Shown: in pieces, positions 58,399-64,000 of the stretch
How the letters are laid out: every line of letters starts with the position of its first letter
How positions within the stretch are numbered: position 1 is the stretch's first letter
Assembly: GCF_009857885.1 (NCBI RefSeq)
Contig: NZ_WWER01000006.1
Location: 186,001-250,000 of the forward strand
Source of the DNA: Pusillimonas sp. TS35
Lineage (GTDB): Bacteria; Pseudomonadota; Gammaproteobacteria; Burkholderiales; Burkholderiaceae_B
Length of the DNA stretch: 64,000 nt
Direction: 5' to 3'
The notes under the pieces: generated by a model
Told to the model about the DNA's origin: nothing
Seen by the model: the letters and a program-made list of their open reading frames with translations, nothing else
The model's database searches: none
Translations under genes and position numbers: made by a program

Positions 58399-58833
58399 AT
58401 GGCGCAACACATCCTGGTCTTGCACGGCCCCAACCTCAATCTGCTCGGTACTCGCGAACCGGGCATTTATGGCAGCCAGACACTGGCCGACATCAATGCT
58501 CGCTTGCAGGCGCTGGCCCAAGATTCCGGGGCTCACTGCGAGGCGTTCCAGAGCAACCACGAAGGTGCTCTGGTCGATCGCATCCAAGCCGCGGGCCGCG
58601 ATGGCACCGATTTCATCATCATCAACGCCGCCGCCTATACGCACACCAGCGTGGCCATTGCCGACGCGCTGTCAGCAGTCGATATTCCCTTTATCGAAGT
58701 TCATCTCTCTAACGTCTACAAGCGGGAAACCTTCCGTCATCACTCCTTCCTGTCCGCCAAGGCACAGGGTGTGGTGGCGGGGCTGGGCGGCTACGGCTAC
58801 GAAGCCGCCCTGCGTTACGTCCTGGCCACGTAA
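58399..58833 (+). CDS. aroQ: 3-dehydroquinate dehydratase, type II
   Basis: A 144-residue dodecameric dehydratase in the shikimate pathway. [20 protein letters not shown] carries the active-site Arg and Tyr, [15 protein letters not shown] the Asn/His region, and [31 protein letters not shown] and [14 protein letters not shown] the remaining substrate contacts. It precedes accB, a frequent gene order in Proteobacteria. 155 bp precede it; no clear promoter consensus is evident. Confidence 0.96.
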   Translation: MAQHILVLHGPNLNLLGTREPGIYGSQTLADINARLQALAQDSGAHCEAFQSNHEGALVDRIQAAGRDGTDFIIINAAAYTHTSVAIADALSAVDIPFIEVHLSNVYKRETFRHHSFLSAKAQGVVAGLGGYGYEAALRYVLAT

Positions 58834-58919
58834 GGCCGGCCTTACTTCGACACCCGCATTTTTTACGATCAACCCCCTGCGCCGCGAAGACGCCGCGTTG
58901 CAGTACATGGGAAGCTGGT

Positions 58920-59372
58920 ATGGACCTACGAAAACTCAAAACCCTGATTGATCTTGTTGCCGATTCCGGCATCGCCGAGCTTGAAATCACCGAAGGCGAC
59001 GGCAAGGTACGTATCGTCAAATTTTCGCAAGTGGCGCAACCTGTCGCCTATGCGGCAGACCCGGCACCTGTGGCTGTCCAGGCGCCTGCGTCGGCCGCCG
59101 CACCTGCCGCCGCGGCGGCTGAGCCGGCCAAGCCAGCTGGCCATGTCATCAAGTCGCCCATGGTCGGCACGTTCTACCGCGCGCCCAACCCCGGCGCGGC
59201 GCCCTTTGTCGAAGTGGGCCAGTCGGTCAAAGAAGGCGACGCACTGTGTATCATCGAAGCCATGAAGCTGCTCAATGAGATTGAAGCTGACAAGGGCGGC
59301 GTCATCAAGGAAATCCTGGTCGAGAACGGCGAGCCCGTCGAATACGGCCAACCCCTGTTTGTGATCGGCTAA
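58920..59372 (+). CDS. accB: Biotin carboxyl carrier protein of acetyl-CoA carboxylase
   Basis: A 150-residue carrier. The C-terminal biotinyl domain has [23 protein letters not shown] (with the thumb) and the biotinylation motif [11 protein letters not shown], with Lys116. An Ala/Pro linker (about 45-75) joins it to the N-terminal helix. It is 86 bp after aroQ and 3 bp before accC; AccB and AccC form the biotin carboxylase half-reaction for fatty-acid synthesis. Confidence 0.97.
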   Translation: MDLRKLKTLIDLVADSGIAELEITEGDGKVRIVKFSQVAQPVAYAADPAPVAVQAPASAAAPAAAAAEPAKPAGHVIKSPMVGTFYRAPNPGAAPFVEVGQSVKEGDALCIIEAMKLLNEIEADKGGVIKEILVENGEPVEYGQPLFVIG

Positions 59373-59375
59373 ACC

Positions 59376-60725
59376 ATGTTCGAGAAAATTCTCATAGCCA
59401 ACCGGGGCGAGATCGCGCTGCGCGTGCAGCGTGCCTGCCGCGAAATGGGCATCAAGACAGTGGTTGTGCACTCCGAGGCCGATCGCGATGCCAAGTACGT
59501 ACGCCTGGCCGATGAGTCGGTATGTATCGGGCCTGCGCCGGCACGCGATAGCTACCTGAACATGCCCGCTATTATTTCCGCCGCCGAAGTCACCGACGCC
59601 GAAGCCATACATCCGGGCTACGGCTTCCTGGCTGAAAACGCCGACTTCGCCGAACGCGTCGAGAAAAGCGGTTTTGTGTTCATCGGGCCACGCCCGGAAT
59701 CCATCCGCGTCATGGGCGATAAGGTCAGTGCCAAGCACGCCATGATAGAGGCAGGCGTGCCGGTTGTGCCGGGCTCCGAAGGTGCGCTGCCTGAGGATCC
59801 TCAGGAAGTCCTGCGCATTGCCCGCGAAGTCGGTTATCCGGTGATCATCAAGGCGGCAGGCGGCGGCGGCGGGCGCGGCATGCGTGTGGTGTACACCGAA
59901 GCAGCATTGATTACCGCCGTTGCCATGACACGCAACGAGGCTGGCGCGGCATTCAACAACCCCGAGGTCTACCTCGAAAAATTCCTCGAAAACCCGCGCC
60001 ACATCGAGATACAGATATTGGCCGATGGCGGGCGCAACGCGATTTGGCTGGGTGAGCGCGACTGCTCCATGCAGCGCCGTCACCAGAAAGTGATCGAAGA
60101 GGCACCGGCGCCGGGCATCCCGCGCCGCCTGATCGAGCGTATTGGCGAACGCTGTGCCGAGGCCTGCCGCAAAATGCAGTACCGGGGTGCCGGCACGTTC
60201 GAGTTCCTGTATGAAAACGGTGAGTTCTTTTTCATTGAAATGAACACCCGCATTCAGGTCGAACATACCATCACCGAAATGATCACGGGCATCGACCTGG
60301 TGCAACAGCAGATTCTGGTTGCCGCCGGCGAAAAGTTCACACTGCGTCAGCGCGATATCGAACTGCGCGGCCATTCGATCGAATGCCGCATCAACGCCGA
60401 AGACCCGTTCAATTTTATGCCCAGCCCGGGGCGCATCACCAACTGGCACACCCCCGGCGGCCCAGGGGTGCGGGTCGAGTCCCATGTGTTCACCGGCTAT
60501 ACCGTGCCGCCCAACTACGACTCGATGATCGCCAAGGTAATCACCTACGGCGATACGCGTCAGCAGGCCATTGCCCGCATGGACATCGCCTTGTCCGAAA
60601 TGGTCGTCGAGGGTGTCAAGACGAACATTCCGCTGCACCGCGAACTGCTGCAGGATGCGCGCTTTGTCGAAGGCGGCACAAGCATTCATTACCTCGAGCA
60701 CAAGCTGTCGCAACGCCCCAGTTAA
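59376..60725 (+). CDS. accC: Biotin carboxylase subunit of acetyl-CoA carboxylase
   Basis: A 449-residue ATP-grasp enzyme that carboxylates biotin on Acc[21 protein letters not shown] opens the biotin carboxylase N-terminal domain; the ATP loop [43 protein letters not shown], and [24 protein letters not shown] (catalytic Glu and Arg) follow. All expected motifs are present. A terminator-like hairpin separates it from prmA. Confidence 0.97.
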   Translation: MFEKILIANRGEIALRVQRACREMGIKTVVVHSEADRDAKYVRLADESVCIGPAPARDSYLNMPAIISAAEVTDAEAIHPGYGFLAENADFAERVEKSGFVFIGPRPESIRVMGDKVSAKHAMIEAGVPVVPGSEGALPEDPQEVLRIAREVGYPVIIKAAGGGGGRGMRVVYTEAALITAVAMTRNEAGAAFNNPEVYLEKFLENPRHIEIQILADGGRNAIWLGERDCSMQRRHQKVIEEAPAPGIPRRLIERIGERCAEACRKMQYRGAGTFEFLYENGEFFFIEMNTRIQVEHTITEMITGIDLVQQQILVAAGEKFTLRQRDIELRGHSIECRINAEDPFNFMPSPGRITNWHTPGGPGVRVESHVFTGYTVPPNYDSMIAKVITYGDTRQQAIARMDIALSEMVVEGVKTNIPLHRELLQDARFVEGGTSIHYLEHKLSQRPS

Positions 60726-60775
60726 GGTGCGCGGCAGCCCGCGCCGCACGCGGGAGGGGGGCAGCCCCCCACAAA

Positions 60776-60800
60776 AAAGGGGGCCTGGCCCCCTTTGTTT
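60776..60800 (+). terminator. Rho-independent terminator after accC
   Basis: AAAGGGGG-CCTGG-CCCCCTTT forms an 8-bp stem with GTTTTC after it, 51 bp past the accC stop. A second G/C hairpin (GGGGGGCAGCCCCCC) lies just before it. Confidence 0.78.
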
Positions 60801-60816
60801 TCTTGATGGAGCCACC

Positions 60817-61734
60817 ATGCGCGAACTCGTGCTGATTTGTCCCGAAGCCGATGCCGAGGCGTTGTCCGACGCCTTGATGGACGCGGGCGCCCTGTCTGTG
60901 TCGGTTGAAGATGCAGACAGTGACACGGATGCCGAGCAGGCCTTGTTCGGCGAGCCCGGCCTGGAACCGGAAGTGCACGCGTGGCAGAACAACCGCGTCG
61001 TGGCGCTGCTGCCCGATGGGCAAGATCCCGCCCAACTGATCGAACTGGTATGTGCCAGTGGTTTCAGCGCCTACGGCAGTGGCAACTGGTTGGTGCGTGA
61101 AGTGCCTGACGCCGATTGGGTGCGCCTGACGCAGTCGCAGTTTCAGCCTATCAAGATCGGGCAGCGTATCTGGATTGTGCCCAGCTGGCACCGCGATAAT
61201 CCTGATGTGCCACCGATACATGATGCCGGCGCTGGGCAATTGCGGATTGAGCTTGATCCGGGCCTTGCCTTCGGCACCGGCAGCCATCCCACGACACATC
61301 TTTGCCTGGAGTGGCTTGAGCAGAACCTGGGCGACGCTGAAACCGTGCTCGACTATGGCTGTGGCTCGGGCATTCTGGCAATCGCAGCCAGCCTGCTTGG
61401 CGCGGGCGATACCCAGGCTGTGGATATCGACGAACAAGCGGTGTTGTCTACCCGTTACAATGCAGAGGTAAATCGGGCCCGGGTACAGGCTATGCTGCCG
61501 GATCAACTGACCGACGGGCAGTTCCAGGTCGTGGTGGCAAATATTCTTTCCAACCCGCTGAAGGTGTTGGCACCGATGCTTTCGAACCGCGTTGCGCCTG
61601 GTGGCCGCCTGGTATTGTCGGGCGTACTGGAGCGCCAGGCGCACGAAGTTGCGCAGGCGTACGCGCCCTGGCTAGCCCTTGAAGTCTGGCAGGCCCGCGA
61701 TGGTTGGGTGTGCCTGCACGGCCGGCGGGGGTGA
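60817..61734 (+). CDS. prmA: Ribosomal protein L11 methyltransferase
   Basis: A 305-residue SAM methyltransferase that trimethylates L11. The N-terminal substrate-binding domain (about 1-75) precedes the catalytic domain with [37 protein letters not shown] (SAM loop) and [15 protein letters not shown] (NIL/NP motif). GGAG at 60808 precedes ATG 60817. Neighbours accC and the zinc-ribbon gene follow the common accB-accC-prmA order. Confidence 0.95.
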   Translation: MRELVLICPEADAEALSDALMDAGALSVSVEDADSDTDAEQALFGEPGLEPEVHAWQNNRVVALLPDGQDPAQLIELVCASGFSAYGSGNWLVREVPDADWVRLTQSQFQPIKIGQRIWIVPSWHRDNPDVPPIHDAGAGQLRIELDPGLAFGTGSHPTTHLCLEWLEQNLGDAETVLDYGCGSGILAIAASLLGAGDTQAVDIDEQAVLSTRYNAEVNRARVQAMLPDQLTDGQFQVVVANILSNPLKVLAPMLSNRVAPGGRLVLSGVLERQAHEVAQAYAPWLALEVWQARDGWVCLHGRRG

Positions 61735-61756
61735 GGCCCTGTAACTGCTGAACACT

Positions 61757-62743
61757 ATGGATCTGACTACGCGCTGCCCCAATTGCGGCACAACGTTTCC
61801 CGCAAGCCTTGAGCAGCTTCAATTGCGCAAAGGCTATATTCGATGCATAAACTGTGCATCGATTTTCGACGGCTATGAATCCGTAGTGTCAGGGGAAGAT
61901 GGCAGCGATGCGGCACCCGACGCACCCACCTCCGGTGGTCGGGAGCCGGCTGCTTGGCAGGAAGCGGCGGCACCGGGCTTCACCGCCGACGGGCCTTCGC
62001 CCCGTGTCGTGCGCCAGCGCAGCCGGGGCGAAGGCGGCCCATTTGTCAGCATTCCGTCCGAGCCTGCGGCGCCCATGGACGAACCGGATTTCCATGTTGG
62101 CAGCCCAATTCATGCGCGACCCGAACCCGTATTCAGCGCGGCCCCTGTGTCCGGCGAGCGGGGGTTTTACATGGAACCCAAGGCGCCCGACGTCAACGCG
62201 GGGTTCGATACTCCGCATTACCGCCGCTCCAGTGGCCTGATGCAGCTTGTATGGCAACTGTTGGTGCTGCTTGCCGCGCTGCTGCTTGCCGCGCAGTTGG
62301 TGTATGTATATCGCGCGCAGTTGGCCAATAGCGTGCCCATGCTGCGGCCCACACTCGAACGGGCCTGCGACGCGCTGTCATGCGCCGTGCCATACAGCCG
62401 CGACATCACGGCCATCTCGATCACCAGCTCTTCACTGCGCGCCGGTTTGGTCGACGGCACTGTGCCCCAGGCCGGTGAAGCCGCCCCAGGCGGCGACATG
62501 TTGCTGACGTTCACGTTGCGCAATACGCTGCGCAAACCACAAGAGTGGCCCACTATTGTGCTGACGCTCACCGATGCGGCGGGTGCCATGGTTGTGCGCA
62601 AGAACCTGGCATCCGATGCCTATTTGCCGCCAGAGATGCAGGATCAGCCTTTCGGCGCATCCAGCGAGATCACTGTGCGGCTGCCGCTGCTACTCAACGG
62701 CCGCAAGGTCAATGGCTATCAGCTCGAAAAATTCTTCCAGTAG
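61757..62743 (+). CDS. Zinc-ribbon and DUF3426 domain membrane protein
   Basis: A 328-residue protein. The N-terminus TRCPNCGTTFPASLEQL and GYIRCINCASIFDG form a CXXC...CXXC zinc ribbon of the MJ0042 type. A long Pro/Ala/Glu linker (about 45-150) is followed by one membrane helix (about 158-186, LMQLVWQLLVLLAALLLAAQLVYVY split over its length) and a C-terminal DUF3426 domain. The function is unknown. In Betaproteobacteria it regularly sits downstream of prmA. ATG 61757 follows prmA by 22 bp. Confidence 0.85.
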   Translation: MDLTTRCPNCGTTFPASLEQLQLRKGYIRCINCASIFDGYESVVSGEDGSDAAPDAPTSGGREPAAWQEAAAPGFTADGPSPRVVRQRSRGEGGPFVSIPSEPAAPMDEPDFHVGSPIHARPEPVFSAAPVSGERGFYMEPKAPDVNAGFDTPHYRRSSGLMQLVWQLLVLLAALLLAAQLVYVYRAQLANSVPMLRPTLERACDALSCAVPYSRDITAISITSSSLRAGLVDGTVPQAGEAAPGGDMLLTFTLRNTLRKPQEWPTIVLTLTDAAGAMVVRKNLASDAYLPPEMQDQPFGASSEITVRLPLLLNGRKVNGYQLEKFFQ

Positions 62744-62820
62744 ACGCGGGCCAGGCAAGCTTGCTTGCCGGCGCGGCCGGCTACGTTTCTTGTTTCAGGA
62801 CAATCACTCCAAGGGATGAC

Positions 62821-63765
62821 ATGACAGACCGGGTTCTGATTTGCGGCTCTATTGCCTTCGACACCATTGCCGTCTTCGAAGGGCGCTTCAAGGAGCATTT
62901 CCTTCCCGACAGCATACAGTCGCTCAGCGTGTCGTTTTTTGTGCCCACGCTGCGCAAAGAATATGGCGGCTGCGCAGGCAACATTGCCTACAACCTGCGG
63001 TTGCTGGGCGGGAACCCAGTGCCGGTTGGCATGGTGGGCGCCGATGCGGCCGACTACCTGGAGCGTATGCGCAGCATGGGGATAGACACCAGCATGGTGC
63101 GTATGCTGGACGACATGTATACGCCTCAATGCTTCATCACGACGGACCTGGACGACAACCAGATCGCCTCATTTCACCCAGGTGCCATGATACGGTCGGC
63201 CGAAAATGATCTGACGGGACAGAAGGCCGTATGGGGCATTGTGGCGCCCGACGCCAAGGACGGTATGTTTGCGCATGCGCGGCGGCTCAAGGCCCAGGGA
63301 ATCCCGTTTGTCTTTGATCTGGGGCAGGCCATGCCTTTGTTCAACGGCGATGAGCTGAATGAAATGCTGGGTATGGCGGACGTATTCACGGCCAACAACT
63401 ACGAAGCCAGCGTGGTCGAGAAACGCACGGGTCGATCCATCCAGCAGATCGCTGACACGCTGCGCGCGGCGGTTGTGACGCAGGGGGCCAAGGGTGCTAC
63501 GCTGTACGCGCACGGCAAGGTCACCCATGTGCCTCCGGTGTTGCCCGAGCAGGTGCTGGACCCTACCGGTTGCGGCGATGCCCATCGCGCGGGGCTGCTG
63601 TATGGCCTCACGCAGAACTGGAGTATGCTGGACGCATGCCGCTTGGCGAACCTGATGGGCAGTTTTAAAATCGCCGCGAAAGGGCCGCAGAACCACAATC
63701 CTTCGCGCGCAGACATCAACACCGCACTGCAGCAGCATTACGGCATCAGTCTTGCCGGGTTTTAA
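62821..63765 (+). CDS. PfkB-family carbohydrate kinase (adenosine kinase-like)
   Basis: A 314-residue ribokinase-fold sugar/nucleoside kinase. Segments are LICGSIAFDTIAV at the N-terminus, GGCAGNIAYNLRLLGG (substrate pocket), ADVFTANNYEASVV and DPTGCGDAHRAGLLYGL, which carries the anion hole and catalytic Asp. It resembles adenosine/PfkB kinases of betaproteobacteria. The substrate is not certain. ATG 62821 is preferred to the frame start at 62545, which is antisense/alternate coding of the zinc-ribbon gene. Confidence 0.85.
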   Translation: MTDRVLICGSIAFDTIAVFEGRFKEHFLPDSIQSLSVSFFVPTLRKEYGGCAGNIAYNLRLLGGNPVPVGMVGADAADYLERMRSMGIDTSMVRMLDDMYTPQCFITTDLDDNQIASFHPGAMIRSAENDLTGQKAVWGIVAPDAKDGMFAHARRLKAQGIPFVFDLGQAMPLFNGDELNEMLGMADVFTANNYEASVVEKRTGRSIQQIADTLRAAVVTQGAKGATLYAHGKVTHVPPVLPEQVLDPTGCGDAHRAGLLYGLTQNWSMLDACRLANLMGSFKIAAKGPQNHNPSRADINTALQQHYGISLAGF

Positions 63766-63775
63766 GGAGTCACAC

Positions 63776-64000
63776 ATGAGCACCACTTATTCGCGTCTAC
63801 CTGGCAGCCGTGTGGGCAGGGCAATGGCGCTGGCCGCCTTGGCCTCAACGCTCGTCATCATGGCGGGCTGCGCCAATCAAAGCGCATCGTCATCCGTGTA
63901 TTCATTCGACCAGGCGCAGCGCGAGCAGATCGTGCGTCAGGGTACGGTGGAATCCGTGCGGCCTGTCACCATCCAGAATGACAAACCGAGTGGCTTCGGC
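63776..64000 (+). CDS. Outer-membrane lipoprotein, SlyB-like, 5' part
   Basis: 75 codons are visible before the window ends. The signal peptide ends with a lipobox at VIMAGC (Cys32), followed by NQSASSSVYSFDQAQREQIVRQGTVESVRPV in pieces; this pattern (short lipobox then Y.. QA... GTVESVR) fits the glycine-zipper 2TM lipoproteins of the SlyB/PcP group. The glycine zipper itself would lie downstream. AAGGAG precedes the ATG. Confidence 0.7.
   Translation, partial: MSTTYSRLPGSRVGRAMALAALASTLVIMAGCANQSASSSVYSFDQAQREQIVRQGTVESVRPVTIQNDKPSGFG

Noticed and set aside
58926-60992. 688-codon open frame on the minus strand opposite accB-accC-prmA
   Set aside because: It lies entirely opposite three well-supported genes and is kept open by high GC third positions; its translation has no recognisable domain.

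Overview
The window is a GC-rich, gene-dense stretch of a betaproteobacterial chromosome. Gene content and neighbourhoods (rpe-gph-trpE, trpGDC, apaG, mltA next to a UbiH-type hydroxylase and dsbC, ftsEX-mutY, rplU-rpmA-obg-proB, hemL-thiE-thiD-rubredoxin-yqgE-ruvX, accBC-prmA, a Bug-family periplasmic protein, a four-gene general amino-acid ABC transporter) suggest the order Burkholderiales, most likely Alcaligenaceae (Bordetella/Pusillimonas-like). That placement is inferred from family knowledge; no search was run. I recognised no rRNA, tRNA, CRISPR array, insertion sequence or prophage.

Layout. 0-5 kb: end of cca, a fumarylacetoacetase-fold hydratase, a MidA-type methyltransferase, a small membrane protein and a RhlE-like DEAD-box helicase with a repetitive basic tail. 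5-14 kb: tryptophan genes in two minus-strand blocks, trpG-trpD-trpC (5.2-7.7 kb) and rpe-gph-trpE (10.7-14.0 kb). A plus-strand metallo-beta-lactamase/persulfide-dioxygenase-like gene and an lldD-type flavin dehydrogenase lie between them. Each block has its own short leader ORF with tandem Trp codons; the trpE leader is followed by an intrinsic terminator and its start codon overlaps the gph stop. 14-21 kb: apaG, mltA, ubiquinone-type hydroxylase, dsbC, mutY, ftsX, ftsE. 21-27 kb: amino-acid ABC transporter (binding protein, two permeases, ATPase), Bug protein and an OmpA-like lipoprotein. 27-31 kb: an XRE repressor-like gene, a pseudo-receiver winged-helix regulator, dadA, and a divergent Lrp-type regulator. 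31-36 kb: proB, obg, rpmA, rplU, argJ. 36-43 kb: a MarR regulator divergent from a five-gene aromatic-CoA cluster that best fits aerobic CoA-dependent anthranilate (2-aminobenzoate) degradation. 43-49 kb: hemL, thiE, a strongly divergent thiD-like gene, rubredoxin, yqgE, ruvX, an acyltransferase. 48.5-57.2 kb: a minus-strand run mpl, yqiA-like esterase, RNB ribonuclease, TonB-like protein, aroE, mtgA, lptG, apaH. 57-64 kb: a repeat-rich spacer, a TlpA-like thioredoxin, aroQ, accB, accC, prmA, a zinc-ribbon membrane protein, a PfkB-family kinase and the start of a lipoprotein gene.

Several parts interact metabolically. Anthranilate is made by TrpE/TrpG and, if the 37-43 kb assignment is right, can also be consumed as a carbon source by the CoA-ligase/monooxygenase cluster. 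AroE and AroQ serve the shikimate pathway that feeds chorismate to TrpE. Mpl, MtgA, MltA and FtsEX are all cell-wall functions. Most likely novel or under-described items: the duplicated trp leaders, the degenerate ThiD, the hairpin placed at the predicted rplU transcription start, and a family of intergenic repeats shared between 18.2 and 57.2-57.6 kb.
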